Shown here in pieces: positions 50,512 to 59,323 of a DNA stretch of 64,000 nucleotides. The stretch spans positions 1-64,000 of the forward strand of contig CAYNSB010000013.1 of NCBI GenBank assembly GCA_964399625.1. Reading direction: 5' to 3'. The translations under genes were made by a program, and so were the position numbers. How positions within the stretch are numbered: position 1 is the first letter of the stretch; the number at the start of each line of letters is the position of its first letter. Under the pieces are notes generated by a model that was not told the DNA's origin, ran no database searches, and saw nothing but the letters and a program-made list of their open reading frames with translations. Source of the DNA: CAYNSB01 sp964399625. GTDB taxonomy: Bacteria; Planctomycetota; Phycisphaerae; Phycisphaerales; UBA1924.

Positions 50512-51453
50512 ATGACCACCCCACGCACGGACGCGCTCCCCCCTTCCGCACTCGAAGCCCGCCCGCACCATCGGCTCCTGCCGCACGACGACGTGCACAA
50601 CGGCGGCGGACGCGTGTCGCTGGTCCGCGCGATCCCCTTCATCTCGTTCCACATCATCGCGCTGGGCGTGTTCCTCGTCGGCTTCTCGTGGGTCGCGCTG
50701 GGGGCCTGCCTGGCGCTCTACGTCGCACGGATGTTCCTCATCACGGGGTTCTACCACCGGTATTTCTCGCACCGCACGTTCAGCACGTCGCGCCTCGTGC
50801 AGGGCGTCGCGGCGTTCCTGGGCACGACGTGCGCCCAGCGCGGGCCGATCTGGTGGGCCGCGCACCACCGCGACCATCACCGCCATTCCGACGAGCCGCC
50901 GGACCTGCACAGCCCCGTGCAGCACGGGCTGGAGCACTCGCACATGCTCTGGTTCGTCACGGAGAAGGGCATGGGGACGAACGCCAAGGCCGTGCCGGAC
51001 CTCCTGAAGTACCCCGAGCTGCGATTCATCGATCGGTTCCATCTGCTGGGCGTGCTGGCGCTGGCGCTTTTCACCCTCGGGCTAGGGTGGCTGCTGCAGC
51101 AGCGCGCGCCGGCCCTGGGCACGGGCCCGTGGCAGATGTTCGTCTGGGCGTTTGGAATCTCGTCCGTGCTCCTCTACCACGGGACGTTCACGATCAACTC
51201 GCTGGCGCACACGTGGGGACGGCGACGCTTCAAGACCAACGACGACTCGCGCAACAACTTCTGGCTCGCGCTCATCACACTGGGCGAGGGATGGCACAAC
51301 AACCACCACCACTACCCGGGCGCGGCCCGCCAGGGCTTCTACTGGTGGGAGATCGACCTGACCTACTACGTGCTGTGGGCCATGGAGAAGGTGCGCCTGA
51401 TCCGCGATCTGCGTCGCGTGCCGGCGCGGGTGTACGAGGCGGCCAAAGGCTGA
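50512..51453 (+). CDS. Membrane fatty-acid desaturase (acyl-CoA/acyl-lipid delta-9 type)
   Basis: A 313-residue di-iron desaturase introducing a double bond in fatty-acyl chains. The three His boxes are intact: HRYFSH (82-87), HRDHH (119-123) and HNNHH (262-266), between four membrane spans. Family features GPIWWAAHHRDHHRHSD and NSLAHTWGRRRF match stearoyl-CoA desaturases. ATG at 50512. No thioredoxin or ferredoxin partner nearby. It would adjust membrane fluidity. Confidence 0.94.
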   Translation: MTTPRTDALPPSALEARPHHRLLPHDDVHNGGGRVSLVRAIPFISFHIIALGVFLVGFSWVALGACLALYVARMFLITGFYHRYFSHRTFSTSRLVQGVAAFLGTTCAQRGPIWWAAHHRDHHRHSDEPPDLHSPVQHGLEHSHMLWFVTEKGMGTNAKAVPDLLKYPELRFIDRFHLLGVLALALFTLGLGWLLQQRAPALGTGPWQMFVWAFGISSVLLYHGTFTINSLAHTWGRRRFKTNDDSRNNFWLALITLGEGWHNNHHHYPGAARQGFYWWEIDLTYYVLWAMEKVRLIRDLRRVPARVYEAAKG

Positions 51454-51524
51454 GCCCGCTCGATCGACCCGAGTCTACCTCGCGTTCGGCTATCCGCGCG
51501 GGCTCGTGACGCTGGCCCGCACGC

Positions 51525-53543
51525 TCACTTCGCCTCGATGCTCGGCGCGGCCTGGTTCCGCTCGCGGCGTAGCTGCTCCACCGTCCTGCGCTGCTCGTCC
51601 ATGCCCGGGGGCTCGATGAAGCGCTCCGAGAAGCTCTTGAGCGTGCGCCCTTCCTTCTTCGCGTTCGCGGACATCTCGTCCAGCCCAGTCTTGTACCGCT
51701 CGGCGAGCAGGTCGTAGGCCCACTTCTTCAGGTCGGGGGGCGCGGCGTCGTACATCGTCTCGGCGCTGTCCAGGTCCAGCACCATCGCCAGCGCGGCGAA
51801 CTCCGTGCCCGCGACCACCGGGAAGCTGCGATCCACCATGCCCATGCGCCCGCCGGTCTGGTCCAGCTGCGTCCGCACGATCTGGCGGGAGTAGTAGTAC
51901 TTGTGCACGGACGCGGCGTAGCGCATCTGCTCGTCGAACAGCTTCGTGTCGCCCGCGATGAGCCCGTTGATGAACGCGCTCTGGAGCGAGCCGACGATCT
52001 CCTCGCGGGCCACGCTGGGGCGGCTCAGCTCGTTCTCGAGCTCCTTCTCGATGAACTCGGGCAGCGGGAGCGAGAAGAGGTACGCCCGGTCCGGGTCGTT
52101 GATGTTGTGGTGCGGCCAGACGCGCAGGTCGTCGCGCATCTTCTCGGCGCGGGCGATCTCGCCCCGGCGGAAGAGGAAGCGGATCGCGTCCTTGCGGAAG
52201 TTCTCGTAGCCCGAGGCGTAGAGCGTGAAGGCCCGCTGCTTGGGGTTCTCGAACTTGTTGACCGAGGCGACCTCCGGGTCCTTGTACATCGCGTCGATGT
52301 GATCGTTGAGGAACCGCCCGTAGGTCTCGATGAAGTGCACGTTGGGCGACGCGCGGTAGAACGTCCGCTCGTCCTCGGGGTTGCGGACGAAGCCCAGGAA
52401 GTCGAAGTACAGGTCGCCGGTGCGCCAGAGCTCCTGCAGCGCGTGCACGACCATGCGCCCGGAGTTCACGAAGTCGTAGTCGGTCTTGTTCTGCTTGTTG
52501 AAGCGGACCATCCCGGCGTCCACGCCCGTCTTGGCCCAGTACAGGGCGTGCGCGCCGAAGTGCCGCCAGTCGAGCGGGCCGAACTCCTTCGTGTACCGGA
52601 TCATCAGCGTCGGGTCCATCTTGTAGCGATCGACGATGAGGCGCTTGCGCAGGTGCGCCATGAGCACGGGCCAGGCCTTGGCGAGCGAGGGATCGCGCAT
52701 GAGCGTCGCGAGCTTCTGGCGACGATCATCGAACGTGCGCTCGAACTCGGTGGCGAGCCCGGACTTGAGCACCGCGCCCATCGTGGTGGCGTTGTGCAGG
52801 AGCTTCCAGTCGGGCTCCACGCCCAGCTCGCTCCGTACGCGCTCCACCAGGCGCCCGGCCTCGGGGGATGAGGCGAGCACGTCGTCGAGCGTCTCGGGCG
52901 CTTCGGCGACGGGGCGCAGCCACTCGACGTACTTGTTGATCGCGCCCTCGAGCGAGCGGTCCTTGGGATCGGGAGGGGGAGGCGGGCCCAGGGCGAACGT
53001 CCACTCCGCGGCGAGCTGGCGCTTGTAGTAGAGGTTCGCGTCGTCGGAGTACCCGCCGATCTTGTGCAGGAAGAGCCAGGCGAGTTCCTTGTGAATGTAG
53101 GTGTCGTTGGGGTTCGCGGGGATCGCCTGCGTGCGCAGGAGGTCCACCCCCGCGTTCACCCAGCGCCAGCGCTCGCGGTTGGTCTGCGTGTTGACGCTGA
53201 TGTTGTACGCGAGGTTCCACGCGTGGAAGACCCACACGTGGGGGAAGTGCGGCTGGAGCTGCGTGATCGCCCGTGCCAGGTCCACCGCCTCGTAGTACCG
53301 ACCGTCCTCCTTCATCTGGTTGGCGCGGATCCAGAGGAAGTTGACGAAGAGCCCGCGGAAGGCGCCCATCGCGATGCCCATCGCCACGGCCGGGTCGTTG
53401 CGGTCCTGGGTCGCCGTCGTCGTGTACACGAGCTTGTGGCGTCCCTGCGAGGCGGCGATGTCGACCGACAGCACGCCCGCGCCGGCGAGCGCCAGGGCGG
53501 CGATGAAGAGCGCGATGAGTTGGACTCGTGCGTCTCTGCTCAT
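51525..53543 (-). CDS. Large membrane-anchored helical (TPR-like) protein
   Basis: A 672-residue protein with an N-terminal span (VQLIALFIAALALAGAGVLSV) and a long mostly helical region with TPR-like spacing (NQMKEDGRYYEAVDLARAITQLQPHFPHVWVFHAWNLAYNI). Aromatic-rich, no enzymatic motif recognised. It is the last gene of the operon beginning with the SPFH proteins, 42 bases after the ABC permease. The association suggests it works with that transporter as an exterior or periplasmic subunit, but the sequence does not show this. Confidence 0.75.
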   Translation of the reverse strand: MSRDARVQLIALFIAALALAGAGVLSVDIAASQGRHKLVYTTTATQDRNDPAVAMGIAMGAFRGLFVNFLWIRANQMKEDGRYYEAVDLARAITQLQPHFPHVWVFHAWNLAYNISVNTQTNRERWRWVNAGVDLLRTQAIPANPNDTYIHKELAWLFLHKIGGYSDDANLYYKRQLAAEWTFALGPPPPPDPKDRSLEGAINKYVEWLRPVAEAPETLDDVLASSPEAGRLVERVRSELGVEPDWKLLHNATTMGAVLKSGLATEFERTFDDRRQKLATLMRDPSLAKAWPVLMAHLRKRLIVDRYKMDPTLMIRYTKEFGPLDWRHFGAHALYWAKTGVDAGMVRFNKQNKTDYDFVNSGRMVVHALQELWRTGDLYFDFLGFVRNPEDERTFYRASPNVHFIETYGRFLNDHIDAMYKDPEVASVNKFENPKQRAFTLYASGYENFRKDAIRFLFRRGEIARAEKMRDDLRVWPHHNINDPDRAYLFSLPLPEFIEKELENELSRPSVAREEIVGSLQSAFINGLIAGDTKLFDEQMRYAASVHKYYYSRQIVRTQLDQTGGRMGMVDRSFPVVAGTEFAALAMVLDLDSAETMYDAAPPDLKKWAYDLLAERYKTGLDEMSANAKKEGRTLKSFSERFIEPPGMDEQRRTVEQLRRERNQAAPSIEAK

Positions 53544-53584
53544 GGGTCTGCGGCCGCGGGCGGTCCTCTCCTGGTGCTGCTGGT

Positions 53585-55561
53585 CTAGTGCCCCGAGTAC
53601 GTCGCCAGCTCACGCCGGCGGAACACCGTGCTCGCGATCGCGAAGAGCGCCCCCACCCACGCGCACAGCACGAGCGTGCCATAGGACACGGTGCCCCATC
53701 CCAGCAGGCGCCCGTCCACGAGCTTGACGGTGGGCTTGAGCTCGCTGTAGGTGCCGAACATCCACGCCACCGCGAGCCCCAGGGCGCGAACGGGGACCTT
53801 CCACCAGTCGATCTTGTTCGTGACGGGGTCGAGGGCGTCGAAGGAGTCCAGCGCGGTGGACAGGAATCCCGCGCCCTCGCCCGCGAGGAACGCCGCGAAC
53901 GCGACCATGCACGCCACGGGGAAACTCAGGAACGTCGCGGCGCAGCACCCGAGCATGGCGAGGAACGCCAGCTTGACCCACAGCACGAGCCCCACGCGGA
54001 CGAGGTTCATCGCGAACGAGCCGGCGGGATACGAGAGCTCGAGCCCGTCGCCCAGGTCGAAGTTCATCGAGTCCGTGTTGGGCGCGACCCCGATCTGGTC
54101 CCCGGCCTCGCCCGTCCGCACGAGCACGCCGTTGAACGCGATGAGCTCGGCGGAGCCGTCGTCGTTCACGAGCGCAGCGGGCAGGGTGAGCGTCTGCGCG
54201 ATGCCCGGCACCACGCGCTCGTCGGAGATGCGAACGTTCTGGAAGAGGAACGTGACCTTGAGGATCTCGTCGGGGCGGTTGCTGCCCGAGTTGAGCTTGT
54301 ACCGCAGCGTGAGCGGGAGCCCGCGGGCCCGGGCCTCGCCCAGGTTCGAGAATCGGAACGAGACGTTGCCGCCGGGGGCGGCGGTGCGCCGCACGGACTG
54401 GACCTGCTTGAAGAGGTCCGCGCGGATCTTCTCGATGGCGGACGCGGTCGTCGCGTACTCGGGGTTCGAGAGGCGCCCGTTCTCGATGTAGCGCTGCACG
54501 AGCTGGTCGAACGCCGGGCTGTTCTGGGCGACGTCGTCGTCGGGCTGGCGCGTCGTGCGTGCCGTGAGGATCTGCGTCTCGAGCACCCACCGGTCCTGCG
54601 TGAGGGGCAGGTCCGCCTGGGTTGCGGCGGTCTCGCGGCGCAGCTCGCCCTCGGCGGGCTGGCGCCGCAGATACTCCGTGAACATGAACACGCCCGCCAG
54701 GCACACCGCGAGCAGCACCGCGTTCACGCCCACCACGCCCGTCCACTTGCCCAGCACGTAGCGCCACGGCGAGACGGGCTTGGTCATCGTTTGCCAGATC
54801 TGGCGATCCCGCTGCTCGAAGGCGACGGTGCCCACGGAGAGAAAGAGCGTGAGGATCGCCACGAGCCAGAACGACCCGCCAACGGAGAACTGCAGGAAGC
54901 TCTGCACGCGGTACCGCAGGGGGTTCTCCGGGTCGAGCAGCAGCGGGAGCGTCGCGAGCCCGAGGATGAGCAGCACGATGAACACCAGCGAGACACGCAT
55001 GCGCACGGCCTCGGCGAGCACGTTGCGTGCGATCGCGCTCACCGCGCCGGGCCCGGAGAACGCGATGCGGAGCACCTGCATGAGCGCGGTGAACGACGCC
55101 GTGAGCGCGATCGAGCCGAGCAGGATCGTTGAGGCGCTCGTCCACCCGATGAACCGCAACTGCATGGGCCAGGCGATCGCCGCCGCCGCGAGCGCCAGCG
55201 CCAGGTACGTGAGCCCGAGCCCGAGCCAGATGACGACCAGCGCGATGGCGGCGCCGATGGCCGCCGCGACGCCCACGTTCGCCGGGCTCGCGCGGGCGGC
55301 GACGACCTCGCCTGCGAGCCGCTGCATGTCCGCCAGAGCGCTCTCTACGCGCCGGCGCTGGATCGACTCTTCGTCCTTGGGATCGGCGCCCGTCGCCGCG
55401 GGCACGCTGGTGGGGGCCTCGCCGGTGGGCGCGGTGACGCGGACCACATAAGTGCCATAGGCCGCGACCGCCAGCGCCACCACGACGATCGAGGCGATGA
55501 TCTTGAACACGCGCCCGCGTTGCACGCGATCGAGGCGGGCGAGCCAGTCGCGAAGGTTCAC
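53585..55561 (-). CDS. ABC-2 type permease
   Basis: A 658-residue integral membrane protein with spans at the start (IIASIVVVALAVAAYGTYVV), a cluster near 95-235, and several at the C-terminus. The core FEQRDRQIWQTMTKPVSPWRYVLGKWTG is the ABC-2 pattern just before a span, as in GldF-type and NosY permeases. A large exterior domain (about 330-490) sits between span clusters. Starts in the stop of the ATPase gene (ATGA), so the pair forms one exporter. Confidence 0.88.
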   Translation of the reverse strand: MNLRDWLARLDRVQRGRVFKIIASIVVVALAVAAYGTYVVRVTAPTGEAPTSVPAATGADPKDEESIQRRRVESALADMQRLAGEVVAARASPANVGVAAAIGAAIALVVIWLGLGLTYLALALAAAAIAWPMQLRFIGWTSASTILLGSIALTASFTALMQVLRIAFSGPGAVSAIARNVLAEAVRMRVSLVFIVLLILGLATLPLLLDPENPLRYRVQSFLQFSVGGSFWLVAILTLFLSVGTVAFEQRDRQIWQTMTKPVSPWRYVLGKWTGVVGVNAVLLAVCLAGVFMFTEYLRRQPAEGELRRETAATQADLPLTQDRWVLETQILTARTTRQPDDDVAQNSPAFDQLVQRYIENGRLSNPEYATTASAIEKIRADLFKQVQSVRRTAAPGGNVSFRFSNLGEARARGLPLTLRYKLNSGSNRPDEILKVTFLFQNVRISDERVVPGIAQTLTLPAALVNDDGSAELIAFNGVLVRTGEAGDQIGVAPNTDSMNFDLGDGLELSYPAGSFAMNLVRVGLVLWVKLAFLAMLGCCAATFLSFPVACMVAFAAFLAGEGAGFLSTALDSFDALDPVTNKIDWWKVPVRALGLAVAWMFGTYSELKPTVKLVDGRLLGWGTVSYGTLVLCAWVGALFAIASTVFRRRELATYSGH

Positions 55562-56787
55562 CGTCGCGCCTCCCCACCACTCTCATCACCGCCCAGCAGC
55601 TTGCCGATCACGGACTGGTCGACCTCCGCGGTGTCGATCTTCGCCGGGGCGGGGGGCGGCGTGGGGGACGCCCTCTCGCTCGCCGGAGCGGGCTCGGCAT
55701 TCACCAGGCGATCGATGATCGACTCGCCGGGCGCGGGCGGGCGCGGCACCGGCGGGGCGGTGGGCGCCACGGTCGCCTCGTCCTTTGTGTTGACGAGGCT
55801 CTCGATCAGGCGTCCGCCCTCATCTCCCTCCGCGAGGAACGACGCGGTTGCGCCCCCGTGCTGGGCGCCGCTGGTCGCGAGGTTCTCGGCGCGGGCGCGC
55901 TCGACGATGTCGAGGAAGAGGGCCTCGAGCGTCTGCCGCGGGCGCGTGACGCGCCGGACGGACTTGTTCCCGCCGGTGCGTGAGCGGATGTACGAGTCCA
56001 CGCCCGCGAGCGTCGCCTCGTCGAGCGCGTCGGTCTCGAGGGTCGTGCGATCCTGGCTCTCGAGGAGCTGCTCGCAGGTGCCCTCGGCACGGATCTTGCC
56101 GCCGTACAGGATCACCATCCGATCCACGCACTCCTCAACGTCTGCCAGGAGGTGGCTCGAGAGGAGCACCGTCTTGCCGCGCCGCCCGAGGTGGATGATG
56201 AGGTCCTTGATCTGGCGCGTGCCGATGGGATCGAGCCCCGTCGTGGGCTCATCGAGGATCAGGAAGTCTGGGTCGTTGATGAGCGCCTGGGCGATGCCGA
56301 TGCGCCGCTGCATGCCCTTGGAGTACTCGCGGACCGGGCGGAACTGCGCGCCCGTGAGCCCGACCATGTCCAGGAGCTCATCGACGCGGCGCTCGCGCGT
56401 GCGGTGGTCGAGCTGGAAGAGCTTGGCGTAGTAGTCGAGCGTCTCGCGTGCGTTGAGGAACGGGTAGAGGTAGCTCTCCTCGGGCAGGTACCCGATGCGC
56501 CGCTTGATCTCCACGTCCGAGGGCGGCTTGCCAAAGACCGCAAGGCGCCCCGTGGTAACCTTGAGCAGCCCCAGGATCATCTTGATCGTCGTGCTCTTGC
56601 CCGAGCCGTTGGGCCCGAGCAGCCCGAAGATCTCGTGCGGGCGGATCTCGAACGAGACGCCGTCGACCGCGCGGGCGCGATCGCGCATCCAGAAGTCCTT
56701 GAAGACCTTGGTGAGCGACTGGCACGCGACCACCGGCGTGCCGTCCCGCCCCCCCGCTGCGCCCGTGCTCGTCGTGCCGCTCGCCAT
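55558..56787 (-). CDS. ABC-2 type ATP-binding protein (GldA/NatA-like)
   Basis: A 409-residue ATPase: Walker A GPNGSGKST (about 59), GYLPEESYLYPF Q-loop, signature YSKGMQRR, Walker B FLILDEPTTGLDPIG, and H-loop LLSSHLLADVEE. The normal domain ends at about residue 290. A Pro/Ala/Glu-rich 110-residue tail follows, ending GGDESGGEARR. The gene sits just after the SPFH operon's third gene (10 bases) and overlaps the permease gene. Confidence 0.94.
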   Translation of the reverse strand: MASGTTSTGAAGGRDGTPVVACQSLTKVFKDFWMRDRARAVDGVSFEIRPHEIFGLLGPNGSGKSTTIKMILGLLKVTTGRLAVFGKPPSDVEIKRRIGYLPEESYLYPFLNARETLDYYAKLFQLDHRTRERRVDELLDMVGLTGAQFRPVREYSKGMQRRIGIAQALINDPDFLILDEPTTGLDPIGTRQIKDLIIHLGRRGKTVLLSSHLLADVEECVDRMVILYGGKIRAEGTCEQLLESQDRTTLETDALDEATLAGVDSYIRSRTGGNKSVRRVTRPRQTLEALFLDIVERARAENLATSGAQHGGATASFLAEGDEGGRLIESLVNTKDEATVAPTAPPVPRPPAPGESIIDRLVNAEPAPASERASPTPPPAPAKIDTAEVDQSVIGKLLGGDESGGEARR

Positions 56788-56797
56788 CGCGCTCCCG

Positions 56798-58231
56798 TCA
56801 GTTGGTCTTCATGGGACCTTCGGTGCTCGTCCGGTACTTGTTTTGCTCGAGCTCTTGGGCTCGGCGCTTGTCCGCGTCCTTCGCCTCGCGTTCCTTGCGC
56901 GCCTGCTCGAGCTTCTTCGCCAGCACGGGGTCGCGGTTGATCATCAGGCGGTACCACTTCACGCCCAGCGGCAGCGACTGGATCTCCACGTTGTCACGCT
57001 TGAGGAAGTCCGACATCGCGTCGGCCCACTCCCGCTGCACCACGACCGCGGGGTTCGTGCGGAACTGCGCGAGCTTGGACTGGAACGCGGCGAGCTCGGC
57101 CCGCTTGCGGCTCACCACGCTCGAGCTGTACTCGCGCGCGTCGTTGAGCGTCTGGGCCACGCTGCCCGACACGCTCGGGTTGATCGTCCTGCCCCCGACC
57201 TGCGTGGGCTTGCCGTCCAGCAGCGAGCGGATGGACTCGAACACGATCGTCTGCGCCGGCACGTCGCCAGCCGCGATCGCGTTCTCGTAGGCGTCGATCT
57301 GCTCGATGAGCGCCGCGCTCGCCTCGCCCGCGACCTTGTTGAGCTCGTTGCTCGCGCTCGCCTCGGCCTCGGCCTTCTTCGCCAGGCGCTTCTGCTCGGC
57401 GCTCTGCACGCCCGCGAAGTCGTTGTACGCCGCGAGCGGCGGGATCTTCTCCTGCATCTTCAGCGACGTGATGCGGATGCCCGAGTGCACGCGATCGAGG
57501 AACTTCTGCGCCGCGTCCCGGGCCCGGGCCTCGATGGACCCCTCGGCCCCGCGCGTGCGCTGCGACTCCTCGGTCGGGCGGAGCAGGTCGTCGATCTTCA
57601 CGTGCGCCAGCGCGTGCACCACGCCCCGCTCCACGGCCGCGCCAACGATCTTCTGCTCGTCGGTGCGCAGGATCGTCCGCACGAACTCGCCCGGGTCCTC
57701 GCGCTGGTAGACCACCTGCCACTTGGTGTGGGCGATGTTCTGGTCGCCGGTGATGTTCGAACCGTCATCACCCGGGCGGAGCGGACGCGCCGACCCGTTC
57801 ACCAGCTCCTGGATCGTCCGCCCCTTCTCGGGGTCGGAGAGCTGCGGCCAGAACGTCGAGTTCAGCTCCAGCGTCACGAGCCCCGTGTCCACACGCTCCA
57901 TCTCGCCCAGTGGGTACGGGTAGCTGAACTGGAAGCCCGGCGGGAGGCGATCGCCCGTCATGCGGCCGAAGAGCAGTCGGATGCCCACCTCGTTGGCCTT
58001 GATCGACGTGAGCCCGCTGAGCACGAACACCACCGCGAGCACCAGCATCGAGAGGTTGAGCACGCGCGAGACGAGCGTGAGCGCCTCGGCGAGCGACTGG
58101 TTCGCGGGATCGAGCCCGTCGCTCTGGTCGATTGCGCCGCCCTGGCGCAGCGTCACCGACGCGGATCGGCGCGGGGCCGAACGCGCGGGATCGATGCCGC
58201 CCGCAGGGTCTTGGCCCGGGGTCTGGCTCAT
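56798..58231 (-). CDS. SPFH/HflK-like membrane protein (third of three)
   Basis: A 477-residue stomatin/prohibitin/flotillin/HflK-C protein: short cytoplasmic start, one span (about 57-76, SMLVLAVVFVLSGLTSI), SPFH domain (VGIRLLFGRMTGDRLPPGFQF...) and long helical coiled-coil (SAEQKRLAKKAEAEASASNELNKVAGEASAALIEQI). HflK/HflC-type proteins form ring complexes in the membrane and modulate FtsH. Start overlaps the previous SPFH stop (ATGA). Length and a Gln-poor C-terminus are more HflK-like. Confidence 0.86.
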   Translation of the reverse strand: MSQTPGQDPAGGIDPARSAPRRSASVTLRQGGAIDQSDGLDPANQSLAEALTLVSRVLNLSMLVLAVVFVLSGLTSIKANEVGIRLLFGRMTGDRLPPGFQFSYPYPLGEMERVDTGLVTLELNSTFWPQLSDPEKGRTIQELVNGSARPLRPGDDGSNITGDQNIAHTKWQVVYQREDPGEFVRTILRTDEQKIVGAAVERGVVHALAHVKIDDLLRPTEESQRTRGAEGSIEARARDAAQKFLDRVHSGIRITSLKMQEKIPPLAAYNDFAGVQSAEQKRLAKKAEAEASASNELNKVAGEASAALIEQIDAYENAIAAGDVPAQTIVFESIRSLLDGKPTQVGGRTINPSVSGSVAQTLNDAREYSSSVVSRKRAELAAFQSKLAQFRTNPAVVVQREWADAMSDFLKRDNVEIQSLPLGVKWYRLMINRDPVLAKKLEQARKEREAKDADKRRAQELEQNKYRTSTEGPMKTN

Positions 58232-59286
58232 TGCCCGCCCTCCGCACGGGGCGCGCCGTTGGCATCCTTCGCGTCCACGCTGCCGGTCTTCTTGTTGAGC
58301 GCATCGGCGCCAAGATCGCCGCTCATGAGGCGCTCCGCCCCGGGCACCTTGCCCTTGGCGGCGTCGCTCGCCGCCTTGGCGGAGAAGAACTCGAAGCCGG
58401 GCATGCCCGAGTCGAGCACCCACATCGTGCGCTTGGTGAGCACGGAGCGGATGAACTCCGCGTTCTTGAGGAGGATCGCCAGCTCGGGCGCCTCGTTCAT
58501 CTGGGCGGTGTACTGCGCCGCCTCGAGGTTGCCCTTGCGCCGGATCTCCTCGGCGTACTCACGCGCGAAGTTCTCGATGCGCCGCGCGTTGGCGGCGGCG
58601 GTGCTCGTGATGCGCTTCTCGTCGGCCTCGCCCCGGCTCTCGAGGTTCTTGATGAGGCGGGAGCGGTCCGCCTTCATGCTGTTCACGACTTCCTTGTTCG
58701 TGTCCTCGGGCAGCACGATGCGGTTGATCCCCACGCCCGTCACCTCGATGCCCCAGCCGGCGAGGTCCCCGCCCTGATCGCCGCTGCGCTTGAGGGCCGC
58801 GAGCATGCCCGTCTCCAGGTCCGCGAGCTTGGACCCGCTCGCGTCGGGCGTAAAGAGATCGCCCATGCGGTACTTGCTGACCTCGCCCATCGAGGCGCGG
58901 AGGCCGTCGGTGAGGATCTTCTCGGCGCGCCGGTAGTGGTCCGCGGCCGAGGCGCCGGCGCTGGAGAACTTCTTGAAGAACGTGAGCGGGTCCGAGACGC
59001 GCCAGGTGGCGAACGCCTCGACCGCGAGCAGGCGCGAGTCGGCGGTCTGCTGCGTCTCGGAGCGCAGCTGGAGGAAGCGCGTCCGCGTGTCGTACTTGGT
59101 CACGCTCTGGATCGGGTCGGGCCACTTGAACTTCAGCCCGGGCTCGCTGCGCGCCGAGCCCGCGTCGGCGCTGCCGAACGTGGTGAGCACCGCGGCCTCC
59201 GTGAACCGGACGGTGTAGGTCATCGCGCGCGCCAGCAGCGCCAGCACGAACACCCCCGCCACCAACAGCATCAACGTTCTGCGCAC
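58228..59286 (-). CDS. SPFH/HflC-like membrane protein (second of three)
   Basis: A 352-residue SPFH protein with N-terminal span (LMLLVAGVFVLALLARAMTY), TVRFTEAAVLTTFGSADAG and PGLKFKWPDPIQSVTKYDTRTRFLQL, then a coiled-coil region (SLIKNLESRGEADEKRITSTAAANARRIENF). The arrangement and size match HflC. A Lys/Ala-rich tail of about 50 residues is extra. It starts 37 bases after the first SPFH gene and overlaps the third by four bases. Confidence 0.9.
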   Translation of the reverse strand: MRRTLMLLVAGVFVLALLARAMTYTVRFTEAAVLTTFGSADAGSARSEPGLKFKWPDPIQSVTKYDTRTRFLQLRSETQQTADSRLLAVEAFATWRVSDPLTFFKKFSSAGASAADHYRRAEKILTDGLRASMGEVSKYRMGDLFTPDASGSKLADLETGMLAALKRSGDQGGDLAGWGIEVTGVGINRIVLPEDTNKEVVNSMKADRSRLIKNLESRGEADEKRITSTAAANARRIENFAREYAEEIRRKGNLEAAQYTAQMNEAPELAILLKNAEFIRSVLTKRTMWVLDSGMPGFEFFSAKAASDAAKGKVPGAERLMSGDLGADALNKKTGSVDAKDANGAPRAEGGQ

Positions 59287-59323
59287 CGGTCCACTCCTGC
59301 CCGCGGGATGCGGGCTGCTGCGT